Shown one piece after another: positions 1 to 9,446 of a DNA stretch of 64,000 nt (its first letter is position 1; each line of letters opens with the position of its first letter). This DNA comes from Calvatia gigantea (Eukaryota; Basidiomycota; Agaricomycetes; Agaricales; Lycoperdaceae). Both the position numbers and the translations under genes were made by a program. The stretch covers positions 2,108,001 to 2,172,000 of the forward strand of contig JACAAK010000011.1 in NCBI GenBank assembly GCA_025093985.1, written 5' to 3'. The notes under the pieces were generated by a model, which made no database searches, was not told where the DNA came from, and saw nothing but the letters and a program-made list of their open reading frames with translations.

Positions 1-676
1 ATGGGGATTTTGATGGCTGTATTCGTCCTGATTCTAGGTTTTCCTTGATGAATGACTTGAGTTCATCCTGTTCTTTGATCGTCATGTTGTATGTGCCTGC
101 ACTTATTTCCTTTGGAACATCTTTGGTCAGGACTATCTTGTGGTCCCACTTGGTTCATTCTGGGAGCTTGTCAAATGTTGTTTTGTTGAACAGGTGCGTG
201 AATGGTTGTATGTAGTCTGGTAGGTCTTCCAGCTTGGTCGGGTCTGGTTCGTCTTCTTCCTTCCATAGGTCTTCTGTAGTGGCTATGCTTTGTATTTTTT
301 TGGTGATAAGAATGTTCTGGTGGGGGAATTTGCAGCCTGGTGGGCATCGGGTGAACTTGATTTCTCCGTTGTTCCAATCTACCTCTGGGTTATGTTTGAC
401 TAGCCAATCATGTCCTAGGAAGACTTCTGCTCTGTCTTGTAGTTGCACGACTGAGGCTTCAATTTGCTCCTTATGTCCCTGGATGTCAATGTTGATTGTG
501 GCGGTCTCTGTTACTCTTCCACCTTGGTTAGGTGTCCTGTCTGCATTTAGTACCAAAATTTGTTGTTCCAATTTCCGGGTAGGAAGTCTTTCTTCGTCTA
601 CCAGTTTTTTGCTGATGCTGCTGGTTGTACACCCTGAGTCTACGATGGTGTTGACTGTTATCTCCTTCCTTGCCAT
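1..676 (-). pseudogene. pol: Element 1 pol: retropepsin and start of reverse transcriptase
   Basis: From the Met at 676 the protein opens with an aspartic-protease domain: active-site motif DSGCTTS at about residues 13-19, and the flap/tail signature LGHDWL...NPEVDW near residues 88-101 that is common to agaricomycete gypsy pol. The frame stops at TGA 157-155 directly after LPE. Downstream codons in the same frame keep homology (TKWDHKIVL, then a linker to ESGRIQPSKSP at the left edge), so the stop is a nonsense change, most simply CGA to TGA. RT catalytic residues, RNase H and integrase would lie outside the window. Confidence 0.85.
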
Positions 677-837
677 TTGTATTTTTCCTTTTAGATTTAG
701 TTTACGCTTTCTTCTCTGAGGAATTGTATAAAATTTGTCTGATATCCTAGATACAAGCTTTTTGACTCTCGAGGTAGCGCCTACTCGAAGTCTTCAGAAA
801 AATCCTTCCCTTCTTCATTGGTAGCCTCCTCTACTCC

Positions 838-1902
838 TCAGACTTGGATCTTCTTGGGTACAGTGCAGGCTTTGGCTATGTGCCCCTTTTTTCTGTAGTT
901 GTAGCATATTAACCCCTTGGGCTTTTTGCAATCCTTGGCAATGTGGCCAAAAATGCCACAGTTGTAGCACTTCAGTTCTCCTTTGTCATTAAAGATGTGG
1001 CGCCTGCTTCCTATCTCCATGGGTTCACCCATTTCTCCATAGGTGGTGCCAGTGTTCGTTTTCCTGTCTCCTCGGTATTCAGATGCTTCATATCCTTGTC
1101 TGACAGACAATATGGCTTCTTTCCATTCTATATATGTGTCTGGTCTGGCTGAAGGTGGATAGCCTGTGATTGTATGTATGATATCTTGTTGGGTGTTCTT
1201 CCTTAGTAGGAACATGGCGTGCTTGCTATCGGTCTTGGCTTTGCTTTTCAGCACTTTGAATTTGATTAGGTAGTCAGCAGTATTTCGGTTTCCTTGTTTG
1301 AATTTTTTGATCTGCCATTCCGCTTTGCTGTTTGAGGCGTTGTCTGAGAAGGTCCTTCTAAATTCCTCGGAGAAGACTTTCCAGTCTACTGAATCTTCAG
1401 ATTCCAGGATGGCTGGTGCTCTCATAGCTGCATATGCTCCTGCAGTTCCTCCTCACAGTCTGGCTAGAACTGCTATGGCTTTATCATCTGCTGAGACTAT
1501 CTTGTTGAATTTCATGAAGAGCATCATTGCTCTCCACCAGTCATCGAACTTGGTGCAGGTGCCGTCGAAAAATCCCAGGTCTGGCACTAAGCCTTTCCCA
1601 CTGGGCATTGTTGCGGGTACTACTGCATTGTCAGTCATGTTGGAGTTGGTTTCTGATTCTGTTTCTGTTTTGTCTGAGCTTGATTCATCTGATTTCTCCT
1701 GGTGGGCTATCTCTTCCTCTGCTAGGTCGAGTTCGTTTAGAAGTTCTGATAGTACTTCTTCTTCTGCTGGGTTTGCTCCGGGTTCATCATGTGTTTCTTC
1801 AGGTACTTCGGGGTTCTCTGTTTCTTCTTCGTCTAATGTTTTGGATTCGTTGTCAGTGACTTCGAGATTTGGTTCTCTATATTTGTCTGGGTTCAAGCTC
1901 AT
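838..1902 (-). pseudogene. gag: Element 1 gag with two zinc knuckles
   Basis: The frame from the Met at 1902 encodes an acidic N-terminus and a capsid-like domain (DLGFFDGT...FDDWWRAMMLF). An in-frame TGA at 1455-1453 follows LARL. The same frame continues into the rest of gag with RRTFSDNASNSKAEWQIKKF and, near the C-terminus, two nucleocapsid knuckles. The first is canonical (CYNCGIFGHIAKDC). The second is CYNYRKKGHIAKAC, with its second cysteine replaced by tyrosine. Gag would package element RNA in cytoplasmic particles. The internal stop again looks like CGA to TGA. The last stop (838-840) precedes pol by about 160 bases. Confidence 0.85.
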
Positions 1903-1969
1903 ATACTAGCTCCTAGATTGCTTTTGTTCAGGCCTGTTTTCAGCCTACTCCTTGCAAGGTGAGGTGGGG

Positions 1970-1980
1970 ATGCTTAACCA
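1970..1980 (-). other. Self-complementary primer-binding site of element 1
   Basis: Two bases inside the LTR end, the minus strand reads TGGTTAAGCAT (1980-1970). This is the exact reverse complement of ATGCTTAACCA at 2073-2063 in the LTR, directly downstream of the TATA-like box. The pairing is exactly 11 bases; the flanking bases do not pair. In Tf1/sushi-type Ty3 elements the PBS pairs with the first 11 bases of the element's own mRNA instead of with a tRNA, which is what is seen here. Confidence 0.75.
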
Positions 1981-1982
1981 AA

Positions 1983-2287
1983 TGTTACAACCTTAGTCTG
2001 ATAAGACCTCAGGTTGCAGCTTAGGCTAAGTCTTGAGGGCGAGTAAGGGGAGAGGAACTAGATGGTTAAGCATACCAAATACATGAGTATGTATGTACAC
2101 TTAAATACTACAAGAACATCCAGTTGAATGGATGGGGAACTACATGAAACATCCGATAGGGATGGTGTTGTAGTTAGTTGGAGTCATACTCAGAGATCGC
2201 TCAGTAGGAAATAGCTGAAACAGGTACACAGGAGATAGGAATGTAGATGAATAAGGAACGTGATATGATCAGTGAAAGTTCACAACA
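1983..2287 (-). repeat. 5' LTR of element 1 (305 bp)
   Basis: Boundaries are set by TG...CA ends with a short terminal inverted repeat (TGTTGTGAAC/GGTTGTAACA on the minus strand). A TATA-like TATTTAAG lies at 2107-2100. About 27-34 bases downstream, at 2073, begins the 11-mer ATGCTTAACCA that is complementary to the sequence beside the LTR. This implies U3 = 2287-2074 and R/U5 = 2073-1983. The partner LTR is outside the window. Confidence 0.85.
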
Positions 2288-3967
2288 ATTTTGGGCCTAA
2301 TAGAGTGATGTCATCCAAGAAATTGGGTGCGCGATCAGTCTCATCCTGGAGAAGAAATGCAATATTGTTATGAAAGATTCCTACTGATCCTGTCCATCCT
2401 TGTAGCAAGACTGTCAGTCTCATCATTCTGAGTAGTGTATTGAATGTCATAAAGTCGTGTGACTCTTCAGCCAAGCTCCTATGGTCATAGCCCACAAACA
2501 TATCTAGTCCCGAGTATACTCCACATGCTGCACATTGTTCTGCATAGAGGTACACAAGAGGTGGTTCTTGGGAGTCCCATATAGTAACTGCATTGAATGG
2601 AGTGAGATTGTGTACTATGTGCACATTGCCATCTTTTTTCACCATGGTGAACCATTGATGTCTGTAGGAACTGTAGGATGGTTCATATACCCTGGTTTCA
2701 ATCTTTTGCTTGATAAGGGCAATTACTTTGTCTCAAATTCCAGGGGGTATTGGTAATGATTTTCATGTCCATGGAATGTGCTCAGTTACTGGGATTTTGA
2801 CTGGTGCGAAGTAGTTATCTCGAAACCGTCCCTTCTCTGTCTTGTCCCATGCCAGCCCCATCTCATTGTTCTTCAACACCTCTGCCATCAACTTCTGCTC
2901 CTCCGGCCACAGAAACTCACTCTCAAACAACCCCAACATCTCCATTCACTCCTTTGTGAGGCGAGACCCTGGTTGAAATGGGTGCAGGTGTGTAGACAGG
3001 GGTGGTAAGGTATCCAAGGGATCTTCAGGAAACCTTTGGATGATCCCGTACTCACTCAGCATTGTTGCTGGGACTGGGTCACTCAAAGCTGAGTTCGCAG
3101 ATAGGAAAAATTTTGCAGCTTTGTGAATGTCTTCCATATGCCATGGTTTGTACAGGGGGTGATCAGGATACTTGATTTGTAGCCATGAAAGCACCTTTTG
3201 CTTGAATGCTATGTTGAAACCATTGAGGAATAAGGTGTTGTGTTCTTGTCAAGAGATTTCACCACTCATCCAGAGCCACTCTGTGATGGTGACAAAATTC
3301 CAGTAATACTCTCCATATTGGTATCATGAACACATGGGCTCCTGGGATTGCCTATCAGCAAGAATTTCAAGGTCAATGATAGTATATTTGCAATCTTCAT
3401 TGGCTCTAGGGTAAAGTGCCATGATTTCCTTTTTAAAAGTGTCCCAGTCATTTCCCTGGGCTGCATGTTGGCTTTGCCAGATTTCATACTCTTTCCAGTC
3501 AAGGTACTGAAGTGAGTGCTGAATCTTTTCTTGACCAGTAAGCTGACTGTTTCATCCAAGAATATCAATTTCATCAAACCCCTCATCTAACAACCCCATC
3601 TCTTTCACCTCCTTTCTGTCTTTCCCCTTTATAAGCACCTCTATCTCATGAAGCAGTGTTGAGAAGTCTACAGCCACCTCTAGTATGGTAGCAACGACAG
3701 CAGGACTTGTTGGTGCCTTCTGTGTTCATGCATTTTCGATGACAGTCTTGCGAAGATCCCCACTAATAGATAGTAGTTCTTTTACTGTGACACTTGGAAC
3801 TTCAACATTGAGGATTTTCTGGTAGACCACCTGTACAGCAAGAGGATCTGCCAGTTTTGACTCGAAATGGTAGGCTGGCTGTGTTCAGGTAGCTGCTTCC
3901 TCCCCTTCTGCTTCTTCTCTTGTACTGACTCCTCTCTTTCCCAGCTGCCTTCTTTACTTGGGCTCAC
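2288..3967 (-). pseudogene. Element 2 gag-pol remnant
   Basis: Fragments in different minus-strand frames follow agaricomycete gypsy order. At 3967-3782 and 3586-3266 there is gag; frame-corrected segments read like YLDWKEYEIWQSQ and WDTFKKEIMALYP. At 3194-2946 the pre-RT linker ends in PGSRLTKE. At 2945-2763 there is EKGRFRDNYFAPVKIP. At 2645-2288 RT palm segments read MVKKDGNVHIVHNL, GLDMFVGYD and NFLDDITLLGPK. LDD corresponds to the catalytic aspartates of the (F/Y)xDD box. The RT is severed a few codons after that motif by element 1's LTR. Confidence 0.8.
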
Positions 3968-4054
3968 ATCATTGCCAACCCCTCACCTCCTCACTATCAT
4001 CCCATCCCCATAGGTCCTCTCTCCTTAGGCTCAGTGATGGCTCCCCATACAATG

Positions 4055-4691
4055 AGAGAAGGGTCTGGAGAGGTGTCAAGAGCGATTACTGAACGTTCGG
4101 AAGGCGGTGTTTACAATTGCGTGGCGATTCAGTGTCGAGACGAGAGAGAGAAGAGAGAAAGAGAGATAGATTAGAGAAATAGGCTAGAGACAGAGACTTC
4201 CAGGTGAAACTTGGCTAATTTGTAGCTACCTGACTACAACAAAGTATACAGGTTTTTATAGAGGAGAATGGTGGGCTGTGCGCCCGAATTACAAAGAGTA
4301 GAATGTAAATTTTAGAGAGAGAACAAAGAAAAACATACTAGCGGGGATGAAGATGGGCCGGAAGCTCATTCTATGAGGTTCTAAATTATGAGGAATGTAG
4401 AAAAAGTATAATAAGTGAATAGAAAAGCAGTCCGTAAGTTTTTTTAGAGTCGGAAATGAGAAGTACGGGCGGGCGAGGTGGAGTTCGGAGGTTGGAGCTT
4501 CCGTGGTCGGGACTTCCGAATTAGGAAATCGTGTATGATCCGGACTTCTGGATGGCTCGGAAATGGGATTTTCAGGGTCGGTGTCTTGGTCATCGTTCTC
4601 GGAAGTGAAAGGCGTCGTCGGTGAAGTGGAGTAGTGGGAGGAGGACGTGTACATGGCACTTTTCAGTGTCAGGTGCCGTCCGATCTCCACA
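4055..4691 (-). repeat. LTR-A copy 1 (5' LTR of element 2, shortened)
   Basis: It begins TGTGGAGATCGG on the minus strand at 4691 and matches solo copies at 24527, 27112 and 32175 closely for about 640 bases, including TATAAAAACC and the tail rich in CTCTCTCTCGTC. Similarity ends near 4055, so about 160 bases of the LTR 3' end found in the other copies are missing here. A 7-bp hairpin (TGACACT/AGTGTCA) near the 5' end is imperfect in this copy. Confidence 0.8.
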
Positions 4692-5676
4692 GGAAGAAGG
4701 TGATAGGAATATATTCATGGATATAATGTCCATGCCACAATACGTGCAGAAAGTCCAGGAACTTCATCATTTCCATGTCCAACTTCTGCCCTTGCTACTG
4801 CAACGACTTCCCGCTCTTTGCCGGCTCTCCTTAGACTTGATCCCATTTGTGCCAATATCCGACCAGATTCCTGCTGGCCTTGACCTAGCAAGTGTATGGT
4901 ATCCCTTGCACGCTCAGCTTCCTTGGCATGGCATCACCAACCTATGTCTCACTGACATATACGCTGATATTTGCATCGAACTGTTGAAGGGATGTCCTGA
5001 TCTCGTCACCTTCACCTCTCATCGCCCCTCCCCACCTCTCTTTTCCGGGAAACCCGAGAGAGAAGCAAGGGTTCTTGCCCACCTTCAACACGTAAAGTGG
5101 GTATTGGGTATTTGGACAGCAGAGGACAAGATTTTCCTCAACTTACGCTTTCCAGCGGTTCGCCACGTCGCGTTCTCGGCGGGGGTTCCGTTGGTTTACA
5201 AAGGCGATTTCAAACGCTAGTTGACCAAGTTCTTATCTGACTTACCACCAACTTTCAAGACCCTTGGGCTCTCTCCATTTATCAGCGAACCAGAGTTGTG
5301 TTGTGGCTGGCTCTTAGACGTCTTCGACTGGGTCCCTAAGATCACGGAATTGATCCTCCATGACTTCTGGACGTTTGAGTTTTCGGAATTCTTTACGGCG
5401 TTTCATAGATCGTCCCTCTCACCATCTTTGCGGATTCTGAACTATTCGTTTTCCGGAACCTCACTAGTGGGTAATGCTGAAATCTCGTCCAATTTCCTCG
5501 AGTTCGTGAAGCAGAAAAAGGAAAGGGGATTTGGAGGGTTCCGTTTGGAAGTAGTCAATCTTGTTATTGACTGTGCCGATGGCGTGAGAGAGGTGTTAGA
5601 GGACCTGGTGCTTGAGGGATTTGTGCCGGAAATCGTCGAAGATGGTGTTACGGTTGATTGGTTGTCAATAAGATAG
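4692..5676 (+). pseudogene. F-box/LRR-like gene 1, 3' half, with premature stop
   Basis: The reading frame resumes right after the LTR with EEGDRNIFMDIMSMPQYVQK and is closely similar to gene 3 (FMEITSMQQYVQK at about 10095) through to the end (VDWLSIR). It carries leucine-rich segments without a canonical repeat. A TAG at 5218-5220 replaces the CAG of gene 3 at the matching place (GEFKHQLAKFL), and the same frame then stays open to 5676. The 5' half with the F-box would lie beyond the inserted retroelements. Two independent lesions make this a pseudogene. Such proteins, when intact, are substrate adaptors of SCF ubiquitin ligases. Confidence 0.8.
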
Positions 5677-6215
5677 GAGGAAAAAGTCCCTCGGGATCGA
5701 TGTTTCTTTCGCGCACTTGAATACATATGTTCGCTGAACTTGAAAATTTGCTGGGGTGATGCCTCAAAGGAGAATGGCGTATCATCCGTAAATCTTTGCT
5801 GTTACTCATGATATGGCATACTGACACCGACGAAGAACAACAGTACTCGAAGGGAATTGCTACTGACGACGCGGCACACGCTCCTTTCCTCCTCTCCGTC
5901 CTTTTTCCTGTAGTTGTTTGTTTTTTCTCACTTAGCATGGTTGCGTTCCGGCAGCGAAAGAAACAAATAAAACTCCTAGGCATCGTTTTGTAGGGTTGGA
6001 CGGCTATAAGTTTGTGTTAGGTAACTATTTGTATGAACAGCAGGTACAAGGTTCGCGATATTGAATCCTAAAGTGGAAAACAGCCCTATGTTTTTCACCT
6101 CTCTTGGAACCAGGCGAGAGCCGGAACATCACTGTCATTCTGTCATTCTGTTGTTCGCTTACATAAAAGTGTATCCACCAAGTAATGGGCCAATTATTTT
6201 TCGATAGAACTTCCC
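5677..6215. other. Intergenic, no gene seen
   Basis: This stretch holds the 3' flank of F-box gene 1 and the 5' flank of gene 2. Short frames on both strands show no family signature. No repeat was recognised. Confidence 0.5.
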
Positions 6216-7652
6216 ATGCAGAGCCCATCACAGCCTGAAACCCAAGGGCCCGCTACCGGTCCACTAATCGACGACACCCACCAAGCGAGAACCCACTACT
6301 TGCGTGAATTGAACTTAACCCAATCCTTGACAAGATCTCTTCCATCCGAAGTTCTGGCACGCATCTTTCATCATGCTGTCCAAGCGGCGCACAAAACGCG
6401 CCCCCAATTCGTCATTAGTGCTATTTGCGCAAGTTGGCGTGCCATAGTATGGAACGAACACGCCGAGCTTATGGGTTGCATACTCCCAGCAAATCTGGAG
6501 GGGGTCCACGCAATGCACCAACATATTGCTGCAAACCTATCTGAACAATTCCAGGGCGCTTCCGCTCTCTGTTCAAATTGGTTTCTGGGATTATCGTGCT
6601 GGAAGAGGGGTTCAACCAGATGCATACGGTTGGACGTCAGGAGGATATAAAGAGCCAGAGGTCTTGGAGCTGATGAAGACTATGGTGTTCCTACCGTGCA
6701 ATGCGAAAAGAATTCACACGCTTCGGCTTGATTACCTTCCGCCTTCTTGGTTGCTGCTAGTGCGGCAGGAGTGCACTAATCTCCACGAGCTTACAATTGC
6801 GTGGGCGACACCGTTTGCAGTTGGCCCCTTCAGCCAACAAATGAAGATCGTTTGGGATCAGATGAAGGCCCAATTTCCATGGACCACCATCACCACCTTG
6901 AATCTAGAACGAATCGCAATGGATGTTTGCTCTGGGCTGCTGGCTGGGTGTCCGAACCTCATCAGTTTCACCTGGACCAGCTGCGGTGGTCCCCTAGAGC
7001 CTGTGCAACCAACCAAAAAGATCAATGTCATGAAACACCTTAAATATTTGAGTTCGGAACCCCTCCTCACTTCAGAATACTCCGCATTCCAATCTTTCCA
7101 GTTCCCAGTTATTCAACATTTCAGTGCTCCAGCATACAGTACTCGGGGATCGCCAGGGCAACCTTTCGACACCTTCGTATCAGCGATATCTTCGACCATA
7201 ACCACATTTGAACTCAAGATATCAGGCAGCGGTGGGAATCGTAGTGGGGCTGCTGACCTCCTCTCGCGGTTTCCCCAACTCATCAAGTTGTCACTCGTCG
7301 TATTCTCACCGATGGACCTCTCAGGCCTGTTCCTTGTGCTTTACGAGTCGTCCTCCTTGCCTTCATTGCAGGTTTTAAGATGTAAGTACAAACATCCTGC
7401 AAAAAAGGAGGAGCGACGTCGGGTTTTCTCCAGTTGATGGAGCGTAAGAAAGAAGCGGGCGCAAAAGGATTTCGCTTTAATTTAGTCGGCACAGACATAG
7501 ACTGGCCTGACTATGTTCAAGAGAGGTTGCGAAGCTTGGTACGACAAGGATTTGGTCTAGAAATAAGCGAAGATGGTGTTAGTGTCCCCTGGTTGTCGGG
7601 AGCGCTCGCGGAGGGCACGGAGGGGGAATGCAGAGCGCTTCGCGCCCCTTAG
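6216..7652 (+). pseudogene. F-box/LRR-like gene 2, frameshifted
   Basis: Starts at the Met of MQSPSQPETQGP. An F-box-like motif LPSEVLARIFHHAV lies at about residues 42-55, followed by RPQFVISAICASWRAIVWN, which matches RPQLIIGAVSGHWRAVVWN in gene 3. The frame then shifts at a tandem GAAC duplication (6452-6459). The correct continuation is in the next frame, which stays open from about 6465 to 7437 and contains TITTLNLERIAM and FPQLIKLSLVVF. A second frame change near 7383-7400 is needed to reach the tail LMERKKEAGAKGF, which aligns with FVKQRKERGFGRF of gene 3. An intron could be argued at GTAAGT 7383, but the spliced frame meets a stop, so a frameshift is more likely. Confidence 0.75.
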
Positions 7653-8176
7653 GCGCCACCGTTCCACTTAGTAGAAAATATATCTGAAGGATGTGAGACC
7701 CAGTAATGTTTATATGGTATCTTAAATAGAATCACGCAACAGTCAATTTGTAGCGCGAGTGATAGTCATTACTCATCTGAGGATTGCGCATCAGTATTTA
7801 CGAGCATGTCGTGGGTATATTTGTCGCCATGGTACAAAGAGGATCCGATTGGCACCGCTTGCACTTTATACCTACGTGCAGGCATAGAGTAAGTCAAGTA
7901 ACCCCAATAGGTCTGTCGCTTTGTTAGGTGGGTTCATGTGACACGGCGGGTGGATCGGACCAGAGTACGGAGAAAGTTGGACCCGGCGCATGGTTTCATC
8001 AATGCCAGAGATTTCCTCATCCTGACTAATTCTTGCCAAGAAACTTGAGATTACAACGGATCCGCCCCCAACAAGACTGGCTTCTGGCCGAGAGTGACGG
8101 CACATTGTGAGGACAGACGGTATATAAGTGGAGAATTGGGGGTTCTTCAGTTTCAACAGACGCGATACATTCTACA
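7653..8176. other. Intergenic region with GST promoter
   Basis: No coding signature on either strand. Its right end contains a TATA box (8121) about 56 bases before the GST start codon. Confidence 0.5.
8121..8128 (+). promoter_or_regulatory. TATA box of the GST gene
   Basis: TATATAAG lies 56 bases upstream of the start codon at 8177, a usual spacing for a fungal core promoter with a short leader. Confidence 0.55.
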
Positions 8177-9146
8177 ATGCCTGAGCGAATTTTGCTTTAT
8201 GCCGCTAAGGTAGGACTCGGATCCTCGTTTCTAAACTAGGGCGAAACACTAATGAATGGATGGTTCCGCAGCTCTGCCCGTTTAACCACAGGGTGCGGAT
8301 TTTGTTGAATGGAGATCCAGAGCTTGTAGCTCAAACTAATAACCAAAACAGGTAGAAATTTCGCTGAAGGAGGCCGGAATACCGTACGAGCGATGCGAAG
8401 TCGACTTTTTCAACAAGCCCGATTGGTACCTTAAGAACGTCAATCCGGCCGGAAAGGTAAGATCTTACCTATTTCGTTCCCGAGGCCACTCCGAAACCAT
8501 TTGTCTTAGGTCCCAACGATCGCCTACGGCGGCCCAAAGGCACCTCCAGAGCATCCGTCACCGGAAGCTGTAAAGCTCGCAGAGTCTATGGTTCTTGTCG
8601 AATTCGTCAACGACCTTTACGGTGGCGCTCTCCTTCCAAAAGACTTGGTCCTTCGTGCTCAAGCTCGATTCTTCATCGAAGTGGTCTCATCCAAGATCAT
8701 CCCTGCGTTCTTTAATGTCAATTTGAGGGGGGAGAGTCCAGAGACTATTGTATCAGCGATAGAGGTATTACAGGATCTTCTTCCACCGGAAGGGTATGCA
8801 GTGGGGGAATGGTCTTTCGCAGATGCTGCAGTCGTACCGTTCGTGGCCAGGGCTGAGGCTGCGTTGAAGAACGATTTGGGGGCGTACGATGAAGGCACAG
8901 GGAAGAAGGCATGGGACACATTGGAAACAAGCCCCAAGTTTGAAAGGTTCAGGAAATGGTATGCTGATGTGAGGGGGAGAAAGAGCTTCCGGGACACATA
9001 CGATGAGGTGAGAGCACTACTATAATACTTTTGCTGGATTTGCACTGACACGCCTCAATTAGGCATTTGTTTTGGATTATTTCCGAAGCCGATACCCAGA
9101 GCTTCGTGCAAAGCGTGCGGAAACCAAGGCTAAGGGGGGTTTGTGA
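8177..9146 (+). CDS. Glutathione S-transferase, omega-like (CPF motif), 5 exons
   Basis: Exons 8177-8209, 8272-8292, 8352-8456, 8510-9007 and 9063-9146, with GT-AG introns of 53-62 nt, give an uninterrupted 246-residue protein. The thioredoxin-fold half starts MPERILLYAAKLCPFNHRV; the CPF cysteine is where omega-type GSTs place their catalytic Cys. It continues to NPAGKVPTIAYGGPKAPP, whose VP is the cis-proline that contacts glutathione. The helical C-terminal half contains EGYAVGEWSFADAAVVPFVAR, with the usual N-capping box. Expected to be a cytosolic glutathione transferase or thiol reductase in detoxification. A broken paralogue lies at 52862-51916. Start chosen from the TATA box spacing and the thioredoxin-fold strand. 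Confidence 0.9.
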
Positions 9147-9262
9147 TAGCCGTATGCCGGAGAACAGACAAGTCGTGATCATCACTGTGCCATAGCTGTT
9201 TACTTTACTTTCCAACTTGAGCACTTTTTTGGGGGGAAAACCTGGGACCTGAGCCAGTGTCT

Positions 9263-9272
9263 TTATATATAT
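9263..9272 (+). promoter_or_regulatory. TATA-like element before F-box gene 3
   Basis: TTATATATAT lies about 175 bases upstream of the likely ATG at 9447, within the 300-bp gap between the GST stop and gene 3. The spacing is long, so this is only a candidate. Confidence 0.3.
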
Positions 9273-9446
9273 CTCCTACTGTCATTCATATCAGAGATCA
9301 CCATCTATATCCACGGGTACCCCGATGCCAGATACTCCCCTAAGCAGATCATCCCCTCGTAAGAAACCCTGTTTACGGTCAATGAGACCCTGCCGTGACC
9401 CACTTTGAATGTCACGATCGCAAACAGCCACTTCCCCGCAACCACA

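Larger units (their letters stand above)
1..2287 (-). mobile_element. Element 1: Ty3/gypsy LTR retrotransposon, partial, runs off left edge
   Basis: On the minus strand the order is LTR (2287-1983), primer-binding region, gag with CCHC knuckles, retropepsin, then the start of a reverse-transcriptase region that leaves the window at base 1. The 5' LTR begins TGTTGTGAAC and ends GGTTGTAACA, a classic TG...CA end pair. It lies inside the reverse-transcriptase region of a second gypsy remnant (element 2), so this is the younger of the two. The base run next to the LTR is ATTTT (2288-2292), a candidate 5-bp target duplication; the matching end is outside the window. Two in-frame stops (1453-1455 and 155-157) mark it as a defective copy. 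Confidence 0.9.
2288..4691 (-). mobile_element. Element 2: older Ty3/gypsy remnant with LTR-A, interrupted by element 1
   Basis: On the minus strand: LTR-A copy 1 (4691 to about 4055), degraded gag (about 3967-3266), a linker, and reverse transcriptase (about 3194-2288) cut off by the insertion of element 1. The LTR boundary at 4691 abuts the body of an F-box-like gene that resumes at 4692, so element 2 landed in that gene. Many frameshifts show it is old. The 3' half of the element and its second LTR lie beyond element 1, outside the window. Confidence 0.85.

Noticed and set aside
234..719. 161-codon plus-strand frame
   Set aside because: Antisense to the retropepsin and RT start of element 1, which have clear motifs on the minus strand.
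1298..1909. 203-codon Ser-rich plus-strand frame
   Set aside because: Mirror of the element 1 gag frame; no independent signature.
4444..4659. Second open frame in LTR-A copy 1 as a gene
   Set aside because: Repeated in other LTR copies and overlapping another frame; best seen as part of the LTR.
9168..9224. Start of a minus-strand gene overlapping the GST 3' end (9224-8949)
   Set aside because: The GST last exon and intron explain the sequence on the plus strand.
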